Below are positions 27,264 to 36,201 of a stretch of 64,000 nucleotides of DNA, piece by piece. A program made the translations under genes and the position numbers. The notes under the pieces were generated by a model. That model was not told the origin of the DNA. It made no database searches and saw nothing but the letters and a program-made list of their open reading frames with translations. The stretch covers positions 124,001 through 188,000 of the forward strand of contig NZ_JPIN01000001.1 in the NCBI RefSeq assembly GCF_000753735.1. Direction: 5' to 3'. This DNA is from Pseudidiomarina atlantica. GTDB lineage: Bacteria > Pseudomonadota > Gammaproteobacteria > Enterobacterales > Alteromonadaceae. Each line of letters opens with the position of its first letter. Positions within the stretch are counted from its first letter, which is position 1.

Positions 27264-27292
27264 TTTATTAATGCAGCCGCATTCACTACACT
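27264..27292 (+). promoter_or_regulatory. Candidate acpP promoter
   Basis: TTTATT (27264-27269) and TACACT (27287-27292) are 17 bases apart, giving a start near 27299, about 40 bases before the acpP ATG. The spacer contains AATGC-AGCC-GCATT (27270-27283), a five-base-pair inverted repeat that could be an operator. A separate strong promoter for acpP is expected because ACP is needed in great excess over the other proteins. Confidence 0.5.
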
Positions 27293-27338
27293 AAGCGCAA
27301 TTTCGAACTCGATATCTAAATGAAGGGACATTGTAAAA

Positions 27339-27578
27339 ATGAGTACTATTGAAGAACGCGTTAAAAAAATCATCGTTGAACAGTTAGGCGTTAAAGAAGA
27401 AGAAGTGAAGCCAGAAGCTTCATTTGAAAACGACCTAGGTGCTGATTCTCTTGATACTGTTGAACTCGTCATGGCGCTGGAAGAAGAATTCGAAACTGAA
27501 ATTCCAGACGAAGAAGCAGAGAAAATCAAAACTGTTCAATCAGCTATCGATTACGTGACTAATCACGCTAACGACTAA
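27339..27578 (+). CDS. acpP: Acyl carrier protein
   Basis: This is the small acidic carrier of fatty acid intermediates (79 residues). The phosphopantetheine attachment Ser is in [19 protein letters not shown] (about 38), the universal ACP motif. The N-terminus [20 protein letters not shown] and the C-terminus are very close to E. coli AcpP. It uses codons typical of highly expressed genes. A terminator lies directly behind it, and fabF, its usual neighbour, is missing. Confidence 0.98.
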   Translation: MSTIEERVKKIIVEQLGVKEEEVKPEASFENDLGADSLDTVELVMALEEEFETEIPDEEAEKIKTVQSAIDYVTNHAND

Positions 27579-27591
27579 ACAAAGCTTAATG

Positions 27592-27621
27592 AAAGGCGGG
27601 ATCTTTGATTCCGCCTTTTTT
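27592..27621 (+). terminator. Terminator after acpP
   Basis: AAAGGCGG pairs with CCGCCTTTT around an 11-base loop, followed by a T-rich stretch. It ends two bases before the pabC ATG, so it covers the position where a pabC ribosome-binding site would lie; read-through is needed for pabC to share the acpP transcript. Confidence 0.85.
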
Positions 27622-27623
27622 AT

Positions 27624-28415
27624 ATGTGGCTGAACGGTAGTTACTCTCCTGATTCTCCCCTCGATCGTGGCCTACAATTTGGTGACGGTCATTTTACTAC
27701 ATGTCTTGTTATTGACGGACAACCACACTGCTGGGACGCCCATTGGCAACGTCTGCAATGTGCTTCTGAGCGACTCAAACTAGGGCTTCCTCAGGCGTCG
27801 GAACTGCGCCATTGCCTTGCGCAATTTCCACTCGGCGTGTGGATCGCAAAAATCATCATCACTCGCGGCTCGGGCGGTCGCGGTTATGGTCTCTCTGACA
27901 AGCGATCCTGCAACTGGTATATCACTCAGCATTCTTATACGGCGCCGGCTGAGTCCCAAGTGCCACTCAAGGTTGACATCGCCGACATACGCTTAGGTCG
28001 TAATCCTTTTTTTGCTGGTCTAAAAACACTTAATCGCCTCGAACAAGTGATGCTCAGTGCAGAAAAAACGGAACGCCAGCTTGATGAATTAGTGGTATGT
28101 GATAGTGAGGGCTATGTGGTTGAGTGCGTTTCAAGCAATTTGTTCGCCCGTTATGGACAGCATTGGTACACCCCAAAATTAGATCAAGCTGGTATTCGCG
28201 GCGTGGTACGTGAGCTGATTATCGCGCAACAGCCGCTTGGTCAAGTCAGCGAAGTCGCAGTCAAACCAGAGAAATTGCTGCAAGCTGAGCAAGTTTTTCT
28301 CTGCAACTCGGTTTTAGGCTTGCGCCCCGTTGGTCAAATAGGCGAACATAAGTTATCTGAAGTAAGCCTTCCTAAGGCAATCAATGACTGGTGGCGCGTA
28401 TTATCCGTAAACTAA
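27624..28415 (+). CDS. pabC: Aminodeoxychorismate lyase
   Basis: This PLP enzyme (263 residues, class IV aminotransferase fold) makes 4-aminobenzoate for folate from aminodeoxychorismate. The opening MWLNGSYSPDSPLDRGLQFGD matches PabC, the PLP Lys lies in GLKTLNRLEQVMLSAE, and ELVVCDSEGYVVECVSSNLF plus the C-terminal FLCNSVLGLRPV complete the family pattern. No clear Shine-Dalgarno sequence precedes the ATG because the acpP terminator occupies that site. It overlaps mltG by 25 bases. Confidence 0.93.
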   Translation: MWLNGSYSPDSPLDRGLQFGDGHFTTCLVIDGQPHCWDAHWQRLQCASERLKLGLPQASELRHCLAQFPLGVWIAKIIITRGSGGRGYGLSDKRSCNWYITQHSYTAPAESQVPLKVDIADIRLGRNPFFAGLKTLNRLEQVMLSAEKTERQLDELVVCDSEGYVVECVSSNLFARYGQHWYTPKLDQAGIRGVVRELIIAQQPLGQVSEVAVKPEKLLQAEQVFLCNSVLGLRPVGQIGEHKLSEVSLPKAINDWWRVLSVN

Positions 28416-29404
28416 TTGTCTCGATAATCCTGTTCGCAACACTGGCTGGTGCAGCGCTGGCGTATTGGAGCTATGCGATAGCGCATCAGCCGCTGCAGAT
28501 CAGCAAGTCTGACACTTTGTTTGAAGTGGAGCGAGGCATGCACATGAAGTCCGTCATCCGTAAGTTGCAGCAACAACATATGTTGCAGGGGGAGGTCGAG
28601 GTTGTGTACTTTGCCAGTCGCGTTTGGAGTCAGCCACAACAATTACAAGCGGGTGTCTATGCCATCCAACCTGGAATGCGACTGACAGATTTGTGGTCGT
28701 TATTCGCAAGTGGTGAGCAGCACAAGTTTCAGATTACTTTGGTCGAAGGACAAACGTTGGCTCAGTGGCTCCAGCAACTGAATGCTCATCCGTATTTGAA
28801 ACCTATAAGTGATGCAGCTTGGCAGCAGTTGGAACAGCGCTTGAAACCGGAACAGTGGCCCTCTTTAGAGGGCGCGCTGGCACCGGATACCTACAGCTTT
28901 TACGCTGGCAGCAAAGTTGAGACTATTATTGAAATGGCATTTTTGGTACAACAAAAATGGCTTGAGAATGCTTGGTCACAGCGCTCAGAGCGTGTACCTC
29001 TGAAAGACCCCTATGAATTGCTGATTATGGCGTCGATGATTGAAAAAGAAACCGGCATGAAAGCGGAGCGCGAACTGGTGAGTTCGGTGTTTGTCAATCG
29101 ATTGCATGCCGGTATGCGCTTGCAATCAGACCCGACGACAATTTATGGCATTAAGAATTTTGATGGTAATTTGACGCGTGCGCATTTACGTGAGCTGACC
29201 CCCTATAACACTTACCGTATTGACGGGTTACCACCCACACCTATTGCGATGCCGAGTGCGGCGAGCCTGTATGCAGCAGCGCAGCCAGCAGTGTCACCTT
29301 ACTACTATTTTGTCGCTGATGGCTCAGGCGGCCATGTATTCTCCGAAACATTAGAACAACATAATCGTGCGGTAAACCGCTATCAGCGAGGAATAAGCAA
29401 TTAA
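28391..29404 (+). CDS. mltG: Endolytic murein transglycosylase MltG
   Basis: This inner-membrane enzyme (337 residues) cuts nascent glycan strands and sets their length. An N-terminal anchor covers about residues 6-27 ([20 protein letters not shown]). The YceG domain follows, with the catalytic Glu in [16 protein letters not shown] (about 218) and the conserved [11 protein letters not shown] and [16 protein letters not shown]. The only good start is GTG at 28391, within the end of pabC, so the pair is probably coupled. It is followed by tmk after one base. Confidence 0.94.
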   Translation: MARIIRKLIVSIILFATLAGAALAYWSYAIAHQPLQISKSDTLFEVERGMHMKSVIRKLQQQHMLQGEVEVVYFASRVWSQPQQLQAGVYAIQPGMRLTDLWSLFASGEQHKFQITLVEGQTLAQWLQQLNAHPYLKPISDAAWQQLEQRLKPEQWPSLEGALAPDTYSFYAGSKVETIIEMAFLVQQKWLENAWSQRSERVPLKDPYELLIMASMIEKETGMKAERELVSSVFVNRLHAGMRLQSDPTTIYGIKNFDGNLTRAHLRELTPYNTYRIDGLPPTPIAMPSAASLYAAAQPAVSPYYYFVADGSGGHVFSETLEQHNRAVNRYQRGISN

Positions 29405-29405
29405 T

Positions 29406-30041
29406 ATGCAGGGCAAATTCATAGTCGTTGAAGGCTTAGAGGGCGCTGGAAAAAGCTCAGCCATAGCGAGTATTGTCAATCACTTGCAGGCTAAGCACAT
29501 TCCGACCACCACAGTGCGTGAGCCCGGCGGAACGCCGCTGGCCGAAGCATTGCGCGACTTGGTTAAGCAGCAATGGCAAGAGCAAATTTCGCCAGAAACT
29601 GAATTGCTACTGATGTACGCTAGCCGCGTGCAGCTGGTCAATAATGTGATTCGGCCAGCGCTAGACAAAGGTATTTGGGTGGTAGCTGATCGTCACGATC
29701 TCTCCTCCCGCGCGTATCAAGGTGGTGGTCGTGAACTCGGAGATGCTAAGTTGCAGCAACTCAAACAATTAGTGCTTGGTGATTTTGTGCCTGATTTGAC
29801 CCTGTTACTTGATTTAGATCCTGAAATTGGATTACAACGGGCGCAAGCACGTGGCGAGCTCGATCGTATTGAACAAGAGGCGCTTGCCTTTTTTCAACGC
29901 ACGCGCGCGCGCTATCTTGAAATCGCTGCCGCGGATTCGAGTATACGCGTCATCGATGCCGAACAAAGCATGCCACAAGTACACCGAGCGCTCTTAGCGG
30001 CGCTTGAGCAGGCGCTCTTTGCTCGAGGTGCCGACACATGA
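29406..30041 (+). CDS. tmk: Thymidylate kinase
   Basis: This enzyme phosphorylates dTMP to dTDP. Its 211 residues contain the P-loop [25 protein letters not shown], the substrate motif [18 protein letters not shown] (DR followed by H instead of the common Y/F) and the lid with [20 protein letters not shown]. It is overlapped by holB by four bases, the usual pairing in gammaproteobacteria. Confidence 0.96.
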   Translation: MQGKFIVVEGLEGAGKSSAIASIVNHLQAKHIPTTTVREPGGTPLAEALRDLVKQQWQEQISPETELLLMYASRVQLVNNVIRPALDKGIWVVADRHDLSSRAYQGGGRELGDAKLQQLKQLVLGDFVPDLTLLLDLDPEIGLQRAQARGELDRIEQEALAFFQRTRARYLEIAAADSSIRVIDAEQSMPQVHRALLAALEQALFARGADT

Positions 30042-30991
30042 GCTTACCTTGGCTGCGCGAACCATGGCGGCAAATAAGTCGTGACTATCAACAAGGTAGC
30101 TTAGCGCACGCGCATTGTTTGCCTTGGCAAGCTGATTTAGGCATTGCCCAATTCGTTGAAGAATGGATCAAACTGCTACTCTGTAATGAGCCCAATGGCA
30201 GGGCTTGTGGTAAGTGTAAAAGTTGCTTGTTATATCAAGCGAAGACGCATCCAGATTATTATCAAGTGGCGAGCATTGATGGCAAAGCAATCAGTGTTGA
30301 TCAGATTCGAGAATTATTGACGAAGTTACAACAGACGCCAAATCAGGCCGGCGCGAAAGTGGTGTGGCTGCACGATGCCGAGAAGATGTCCGTAACGGCC
30401 GCGAACGCTCTGTTAAAAACACTCGAAGAGCCGACGCAATCCACTTACTTTATCGTTACACCAGAGCGCAGCGAGCGGCTGCTGCCGACATTGCGCAGTC
30501 GTATGCGCCTGCATCGCTTACCACAACCCGATGCAGAATTATTGGAGCAATGGTTGGCGCAACAGTTACAGCGCGTCTTGCGTGCAGATGAGCAACAATT
30601 GATACGCAACTATCCGCAGCGGCCTTTGGCGTTGCTTAAGTGGTTGCAAAGTGGTGAGTATCCAACCCACCAACTCAGCGAATTAGCGCAAGCTTTATTG
30701 GGCCAACAAGCCTGGCCAACCTTGGCAAAAGACAACTGGCAGAGCTGGTTGCTCGCGTCAGAACAGCTGCTCCAAGAACTAATGCGAGTGTGGCAAAATC
30801 TACCGCAGGAACATTTATTGCTCGCAAACCAACAACAAGCGTTGCAAGATTGGCTGCGACAACATAATCTCTGTATGACTAAATTAAACGAACAGTTGCA
30901 TTTGTGTTACGCTATGCGTCAGCAGGTAGCTGAACAGAGCGGCTTAAATGGGCCTCTGTTATTACAAGAATTATGGATGAGGTGGCACTAG
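30038..30991 (+). CDS. holB: DNA polymerase III delta' subunit
   Basis: This is the delta' component of the clamp loader (317 residues). The N-terminal AAA+-like domain lacks a working P-loop, as usual for delta', and carries a zinc module ([19 protein letters not shown]). [20 protein letters not shown] and [20 protein letters not shown] followed by [12 protein letters not shown] are characteristic. The C-terminal half is more variable and Gln/Leu rich. It overlaps tmk by four bases and ends two bases before the pilZ ATG. Confidence 0.95.
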   Translation: MSLPWLREPWRQISRDYQQGSLAHAHCLPWQADLGIAQFVEEWIKLLLCNEPNGRACGKCKSCLLYQAKTHPDYYQVASIDGKAISVDQIRELLTKLQQTPNQAGAKVVWLHDAEKMSVTAANALLKTLEEPTQSTYFIVTPERSERLLPTLRSRMRLHRLPQPDAELLEQWLAQQLQRVLRADEQQLIRNYPQRPLALLKWLQSGEYPTHQLSELAQALLGQQAWPTLAKDNWQSWLLASEQLLQELMRVWQNLPQEHLLLANQQQALQDWLRQHNLCMTKLNEQLHLCYAMRQQVAEQSGLNGPLLLQELWMRWH

Positions 30992-30993
30992 CC

Positions 30994-31320
30994 ATGGCAG
31001 CAAAGCGCATTCACTTAAAATCAGAAGAACAACTCCGCCGCTTGTACATGCCGTTTATTAAAAGTGGCGCCTTGTTTATTGCTACAGATGAACCTTATGC
31101 CATTGGGGATGAACTCGCTTTACTGGTACAATTACCCGGCGACGCAGAAGAAACACTGGTAAAAGGTAAAGTGGTGTGGTTAGCACCGCTGCGGCCAGGG
31201 CGCGCAGACCAACGCGGCGTTGGGGTGCAGTTCATTGAAGATAAATCGCATTTACGCAACCGTATTGAGACTTTACTCGGTCACTTAGGTGAATCGAGCG
31301 CACCTACCGCCACAATGTAA
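30994..31320 (+). CDS. pilZ: PilZ domain protein
   Basis: This 108-residue protein is a single PilZ domain of the kind encoded between holB and tatD in Pseudomonas and Shewanella, where it is needed for type IV pilus formation. The opening LYMPFIKSGALFIATDEPYAIGDELALLVQLPG and KGKVVWLAPLRPGRADQRGVGVQF match the family. The Arg-rich c-di-GMP motif (RxxxR near the N-terminus) is not clear, as is known for this non-binding PilZ subtype. The ATG at 30994 is used because an earlier in-frame ATG lies inside holB. Confidence 0.87.
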   Translation: MAAKRIHLKSEEQLRRLYMPFIKSGALFIATDEPYAIGDELALLVQLPGDAEETLVKGKVVWLAPLRPGRADQRGVGVQFIEDKSHLRNRIETLLGHLGESSAPTATM

Positions 31321-31345
31321 ACCGACACGACGTTAAGGAGTCGCT

Positions 31346-32143
31346 GTGTTTGTCGATTCTCATTGTCATCTTGATAAACTTGATCTCGCCGAATTTGATG
31401 GCTCTCTTGAGCGCGTCCTTGAGCGTGCGCGACAAGCAAAAGTTCAACAATTACTGTGTATTGGCGTTACTCTTGAAGACTTCCCGCGCATGCAAGAGCT
31501 TGTTGCGCCGTTCCCTCAAGTCGCTATTTCTTGTGGCGTACATCCGCTTTACATCGCTAAGCATCCACTGCAAAGTGAAACTCTCGAAGCGTATGTAAAA
31601 ACCGACACTGTGGTCGCGGTCGGTGAAACTGGCCTCGATTACTATTACGATGCTGGGAGTCATTCGGTACAGCAAGAAAGCTTTGCCTTTCATGTCGAAC
31701 TCGCCAACAAATATCAAAAGCCCTTAATTATCCATACCCGCGATGCGCGTGATGATACCTTGGCTATTTTGAAAAATGGCCAGGCGCAGAACTGTGGTGG
31801 GGTGCTTCATTGCTTTACCGAGTCGTACGAAATGGCCAAGCAAGCCATTGATGAACTTGATTTCTTTATTTCAATTTCCGGCATCGCAAGCTTCCGCAAC
31901 GCGAGTGAGCTACGTGACGTGGTCAAACGTTTGCCATTAGAAAAATTATTGATTGAAACGGACAGTCCTTGGCTAGCACCAGTGCCTCATCGTGGCCAAC
32001 AAAACCAACCTGCTTATGTTGCCGATGTCGCGAAATGTGTGGCTGATATCAAAGGCATCACACTGGCTCAAGTTGCGGCGCAAACAACAGCGAATTTCTA
32101 CCAATTATTTAACCGTGTGCGACAACCTGAGGTCTTATCCTGA
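31346..32143 (+). CDS. tatD: TatD-family metal-dependent hydrolase (YcfH type)
   Basis: This TIM-barrel hydrolase (265 residues) is the YcfH member of the TatD deoxyribonuclease family. Metal ligands are visible in VDSHCHLDKL, AVGETGLDYYY, LIIHTRDARDD, HCFTES and LLIETDSPWLAPVPHRG. Residue pattern is closest to E. coli YcfH, including GKxNQPAYV-like RGQQNQPAYV. It starts with GTG after AAGGAG. It ends the pabC-mltG-tmk-holB-pilZ-tatD run; the exact substrate is not established. Confidence 0.93.
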   Translation: MFVDSHCHLDKLDLAEFDGSLERVLERARQAKVQQLLCIGVTLEDFPRMQELVAPFPQVAISCGVHPLYIAKHPLQSETLEAYVKTDTVVAVGETGLDYYYDAGSHSVQQESFAFHVELANKYQKPLIIHTRDARDDTLAILKNGQAQNCGGVLHCFTESYEMAKQAIDELDFFISISGIASFRNASELRDVVKRLPLEKLLIETDSPWLAPVPHRGQQNQPAYVADVAKCVADIKGITLAQVAAQTTANFYQLFNRVRQPEVLS

Positions 32144-32206
32144 GGTAAATGCGAAAACTTCGTAAAAAAATTTAGCAAAAAATTTTTTGTTGACTACACT
32201 CAATTT

Positions 32207-32299
32207 TACCTTCGAATTTTATCGAGTTAGCGCACGGCTCAATCCCTTGAGCCATTCCCCTAGGCTCGGGACTCATCTCTTGGTCCCGAGCGTTTTTTT
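32207..32299 (+). ncRNA. Candidate small RNA between tatD and prpD
   Basis: A promoter-like pair TTAGCA (32172-32177) and TACACT (32195-32200), 17 bases apart, would start a transcript near 32207. It would contain a seven-base-pair hairpin with a TCCC loop (32236-32253), a C-rich linker (ATTCCCCTAG) and a strong terminator hairpin (GCTCGGGAC/GTCCCGAGC, 32264-32291, then T7). That layout of about 93 nucleotides is what an Hfq-type sRNA looks like. No known RNA family was recognised; it may alternatively be just the tatD terminator plus a fortuitous hairpin. Confidence 0.4.
32264..32299 (+). terminator. Rho-independent terminator after tatD / candidate sRNA
   Basis: A perfect nine-base-pair, GC-rich stem (GCTCGGGAC/GTCCCGAGC) with a ten-base loop is followed by GTTTTTTT. 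It would end transcripts from tatD or the candidate sRNA 42 bases before prpD. Confidence 0.93.
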
Positions 32300-32341
32300 A
32301 TGCTATAAAAATCAATCAATTAAGCTGCGGAGGGTAGGCGC

Positions 32342-33778
32342 ATGTCAAGTCATGCAGAACGCCAGTACGATAGCGAAATTCAAGCCATTGCCGACTATGT
32401 CCTCAATTATGAAGTTGAGAGCGAACTTGCTTGGCAGACCGCCCGTCATTGCCTGAATGATAGTTTAGGCTGTGCCATGTTGGCGCTGCGCTATCCAGAA
32501 TGCACCAAACATCTAGGTCCTCTGGTTTCCGGTACACAAGTACCGCATGGTGCACGAGTGCCGGGTACGCAATTTTGTCTTGAGCCACACAAAGCTGCGT
32601 GGGATATCGGTTGTTGCATTCGTTGGTTAGATTTTAATGACACTTGGCTGGCAGCTGAGTGGGGACATCCCTCGGATAATATCGGCAGCATTCTGGCGGT
32701 AGCTGATTATGTATCGCAACAACGTATGGCTGTTGGCCGTGCACCATTGAAAATGGCGCGTGTGCTCGAAGCTATGATTAAAGCACATGAAATCCAAGGT
32801 GTACTGGCACTTGAGAATAGCTTTAATCGCGTAGGCCTTGATCACGTGGTGCTGGTGAAGGTGGCATCGACAGCGGTTGCTACTTGGCTGCTCGGTGGTA
32901 ATCGTGAGCAGATTATGGCGGCGATTTCGCACGCCTGGGTGGATGGTCAAGCGCTGCGTACCTATCGGCACGCGCCTGATACTGGTTCACGAAAATCTTG
33001 GGCTGCGGGCGATGCGTGTGGTCGAGCGGTGCGTCTGGCGGATATTGCGCTGCGAGGCGAAATGGGCATTCCTGCCGCGCTAAGCGCTGAAACCTGGGGG
33101 TTTTGTGACGTTAGTATGGGGGGAAAACCGCTCAAACGTGAGCAGTCTTACGCAAGTTACGTAATGGAAAATATTTTGTTCAAATTATCGTTTCCCGCCG
33201 AATTTCACGCCCAAACAGCAGTTGAAGCAGCGTTGCAATTACATCAAGAATACTCTGAACGCGCGGCAGAAATCGAGAAAGTGGTGATCACTACGCATGA
33301 ATCAGCACTGCGGATTATTGCCAAAGAAGGCGAGTTAACGAATCCTGCTGACCGCGATCATTGTTTACAGTATATGGTGGCGATTGGACTATTGTTTGGC
33401 AGTCTTGACGCTGATCATTACGAGGATGAATTTCATCGCGCCCACCCAGAAATTGACAGCTTGCGAGCGCAAATGGAAGTCATCGAAGATAAGCAATTCA
33501 GCGCTGATTATCTCGATCCTAACAAACGTTCTATCGCTAATGCATTACAGTTGGTTTATCGCGATGGCACGACCAGTGACAAGATCACTGTGCATTATCC
33601 GATCGGTCATCGACAACGTCGCGATGAGGGTATTCCAGTATTGGAACACAAGTATCAGACGAACCTACGTAGCCGTTTTCCGCTAGCGCGGGCGCAACAG
33701 TTATACACTTTGGGTACGGATCCACAACGACTGTTGCAGATGTCCGTACCCGAATTTATGACCCAATGGATGATTTAG
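32342..33778 (+). CDS. prpD: 2-Methylcitrate dehydratase
   Basis: This MmgE/PrpD-family enzyme (478 residues) dehydrates 2-methylcitrate in propionate breakdown. It is close to E. coli PrpD throughout: RWLDFNDTWLAAEWGHPSDN, IKAHEIQGVLALENSFNRVG, GQALRTYRHAPDTGSRKSW and ENILFKLSFPAEFHAQTAVE. The ATG follows CGGAGGG. No prpB, prpC or prpR lies next to it, which is unusual for this gene. Its stop overlaps the end of the convergent transporter gene by four bases. Propionyl-CoA would come from 2-oxobutyrate (methionine gamma-lyase) or branched-chain amino acids. Confidence 0.93.
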   Translation: MSSHAERQYDSEIQAIADYVLNYEVESELAWQTARHCLNDSLGCAMLALRYPECTKHLGPLVSGTQVPHGARVPGTQFCLEPHKAAWDIGCCIRWLDFNDTWLAAEWGHPSDNIGSILAVADYVSQQRMAVGRAPLKMARVLEAMIKAHEIQGVLALENSFNRVGLDHVVLVKVASTAVATWLLGGNREQIMAAISHAWVDGQALRTYRHAPDTGSRKSWAAGDACGRAVRLADIALRGEMGIPAALSAETWGFCDVSMGGKPLKREQSYASYVMENILFKLSFPAEFHAQTAVEAALQLHQEYSERAAEIEKVVITTHESALRIIAKEGELTNPADRDHCLQYMVAIGLLFGSLDADHYEDEFHRAHPEIDSLRAQMEVIEDKQFSADYLDPNKRSIANALQLVYRDGTTSDKITVHYPIGHRQRRDEGIPVLEHKYQTNLRSRFPLARAQQLYTLGTDPQRLLQMSVPEFMTQWMI

Positions 33779-35118
33779 CCGCGCCAGATGACCAACAAGA
33801 TAAGAATCGGGCAGATAAATTTGACGTACCAAGGCCAAATTTTCCAGAACAGCGAAGACTCGATGTCTGGGGCGCCGTCTTGTAACGCTTTAAGTAAATA
33901 GTTTTGCCGTAAGATCCAGGTCAACATAAAGCCAAAGGTTAGCCCCATCAGCGGTTGCATGTAGACCGTAGTAACGGTGATCACCAAACCAAAGAGTGCA
34001 TCGAAGTTATAGATGATGACGGCTGATACCCCGGCAATCAGGCCACCTACTATCCAAGCGGTTCGTGAACGCGGCTGTCCCGACTCTTCGCGTAAGGCGT
34101 TCACCGGCGCTTCAAGCATTGAGATAGAAGAGGTGATAGCGGCAATCACCATGAGTGCGAAAAATGCCAAGGCCACCCACAAACCGGCGGCACCCATTGA
34201 ATCGAACATCGCCGGTAGCACATTAAAGACTAGGGTATCTGCAGAAAGTAAGCTACCATCGGCGGCATAAATTTCTACTCCCAATTGTTGTGCGGCAAAC
34301 ATGGCTGGCAGGATCAATAAGCCCGCTAAAAATGCCACTGAAGTATCCAGACCTGCAACCCAACCGGCTGTTCTAGGCAGGTTTTCGTGTTTTGATAGGT
34401 AAGCGCCGTAGGTCATCATGCAGGCTGCACCAATGGACAAAGAAAAGAACGCTTGCCCCATCGCGCGGACGATGAGGTTCGGGTCAAGAACACGGTCAAA
34501 ATCTGGGGTCAGATACATGCGCAAACCATCGCTGGCACCTGGCAAAGTCAGAATATAAATCACCATGCCCAGCAAAAGCACAAACAACAAAGGCATCAAA
34601 CGTGTTGACCAACGTTCGATGCCCTTGGTGACACCCGAACGAATGACATGAATGGTCAGCAGCATAAACAGCACCATCATTACCAGGTTACGCTCAACAC
34701 TGAAGCCGGTGAGCCATCTTGCAGCGGCTGGGAAGCCGAGTAACTCGGCTAAAGGCGCTAACATATAAGCTAGCAACCAGCCTGAGACAATAGCGTAAAA
34801 ACTCAAAATGAGCGACAGCACTATGAGTGCGACAACCCCGGTGGTGGCACCAAACAGTCGCCAGAATGGTTTTTCACTGAGCGCTCTAAGTGCCTCAATG
34901 GGATTCTGCTGACGCATACGGCCTATCGTTAGCTCGGCAACCAGCATTGGATAAGCGAGCGCTAAGATCATCACTAGATAGACTAGTAAGAATGCGCCAC
35001 CGCCATTGCTAGCAGCTTGGGTAGGGAAGCCCCAAATGTTACCAACGCCTACCGCAGAACCTGCGGCGGCCAGAATAAAGCCAATACGTGATGAAAATGC
35101 TGGAGATGATGCAGCCAT
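33775..35118 (-). CDS. Sodium-dependent transporter of the NSS/SNF family
   Basis: This inner-membrane symporter (447 residues) belongs to the neurotransmitter:sodium symporter family, whose bacterial members import amino acids with sodium. The first helix has the unwound sodium-binding region AAAGSAVGVGNIWGFP followed by NGGGAFLLVYL, the family signature. About 11-12 membrane segments can be drawn. The length fits the short bacterial branch that includes MhsT. An amino-acid substrate is likely but not determined by sequence. It is on the same strand as ansA and lies 30 bases beyond its start on the downstream side. Confidence 0.9.
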   Translation of the reverse strand: MAASSPAFSSRIGFILAAAGSAVGVGNIWGFPTQAASNGGGAFLLVYLVMILALAYPMLVAELTIGRMRQQNPIEALRALSEKPFWRLFGATTGVVALIVLSLILSFYAIVSGWLLAYMLAPLAELLGFPAAARWLTGFSVERNLVMMVLFMLLTIHVIRSGVTKGIERWSTRLMPLLFVLLLGMVIYILTLPGASDGLRMYLTPDFDRVLDPNLIVRAMGQAFFSLSIGAACMMTYGAYLSKHENLPRTAGWVAGLDTSVAFLAGLLILPAMFAAQQLGVEIYAADGSLLSADTLVFNVLPAMFDSMGAAGLWVALAFFALMVIAAITSSISMLEAPVNALREESGQPRSRTAWIVGGLIAGVSAVIIYNFDALFGLVITVTTVYMQPLMGLTFGFMLTWILRQNYLLKALQDGAPDIESSLFWKIWPWYVKFICPILILLVIWRG

Positions 35119-35148
35119 AGTGTTTGTTCTTATTATCGTTTTAGTTGC

Positions 35149-36168
35149 TTACGCGGAAAGCTCGCCGCGTAGATCCGTTTGTAATTGTCGTTCCAGTTCG
35201 CTGCGCGATAAATCTTGCGCCAGCAAATAATGCAATTTCGTGAGTGCTGCCTCAATGGTCATGTCATAACCACTGACGACGCCAATTTCGGCCAAGGCAT
35301 TGCCGGTCGCATAGCCTCCCATATTGACCTTGCCTTTGAAGCACTGCGTGCAGTTTAACACTGTCACGCCAGCGTCGATACCTCGTTTAATGCTTGCCAA
35401 TAACTGGGCGTTTTGGGCGGCATTGCCAACTCCATAGCTTTGCATAATGAGGGCGCGTACCGGCTGTTGCAACAGTTGATCAAACAATACCGGTGCAATG
35501 CCAGGATACAAGGTAATGACACCAATTGCTTGCGCTGATACCCCGCGAACGCGAAGCGGCGTTTGCTCAATCGCTTTGATGGTACCAGCCTTAACGCTGA
35601 TCTGAATACCAGCCTCGAGTAGCGGACGAAAGTTGGGAGAGTCGAAGGCATTAAAGCCATTGGCATCAGCTTTTGTGGCACGGTTACCGCGGAAGAGTTT
35701 GTTATTGAAAAACAAACCTACTTCATGAATTGGATAATTCGCCGCAATATAAAGCGCATTGAGAAGATTGGTTTGGCCATCTGAGCGCAATGCCGCCAGC
35801 GGTATCTGTGAACCGGTGATGATAACCGGCTTGCCAAGGTTCTCGAACATGAATGACAGTGCCGATGCGGTATAGGCCATGGTATCGGTACCGTGCAAAA
35901 TGACAAAACCATCGTAGTCAGCGTAGTTTGCTTGAATATCATCAGCGATACGTTGCCAGTCTTCTGGTGACATATCCGATGAATCCATCAAAGGTGCGTA
36001 TTCATGGATAGTGAAAAGTGGCATTTCTTCACGGAAGAATTCTGGCATGCGATTGACGCATTGGGTTAAAAAACCAGGCGCAGGGACATAGCCCTGCGCC
36101 GATTTTTGCATGCCAATGGTACCGCCAGTGTAGGCGACATAGATACGCTTACGCGTGGTTGTGGTCAT
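35149..36168 (-). CDS. ansA: L-asparaginase I (cytoplasmic)
   Basis: This enzyme hydrolyses asparagine to aspartate and ammonia. Its 339 residues match E. coli AnsA (338). The two catalytic Thr motifs are visible as VAYTGGTIGMQKS near the N-terminus and VILHGTDTMAYTASAL near 90. There is no signal peptide, so it is the cytoplasmic form. It follows sppA by 33 bases, as in E. coli, where sppA-ansA is conserved, and precedes the NSS transporter on the same strand. Confidence 0.95.
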   Translation of the reverse strand: MTTTTRKRIYVAYTGGTIGMQKSAQGYVPAPGFLTQCVNRMPEFFREEMPLFTIHEYAPLMDSSDMSPEDWQRIADDIQANYADYDGFVILHGTDTMAYTASALSFMFENLGKPVIITGSQIPLAALRSDGQTNLLNALYIAANYPIHEVGLFFNNKLFRGNRATKADANGFNAFDSPNFRPLLEAGIQISVKAGTIKAIEQTPLRVRGVSAQAIGVITLYPGIAPVLFDQLLQQPVRALIMQSYGVGNAAQNAQLLASIKRGIDAGVTVLNCTQCFKGKVNMGGYATGNALAEIGVVSGYDMTIEAALTKLHYLLAQDLSRSELERQLQTDLRGELSA

Positions 36169-36201
36169 CGTGATTCCTTAACTAAGTTCGCGCTAACGGA
36201 C

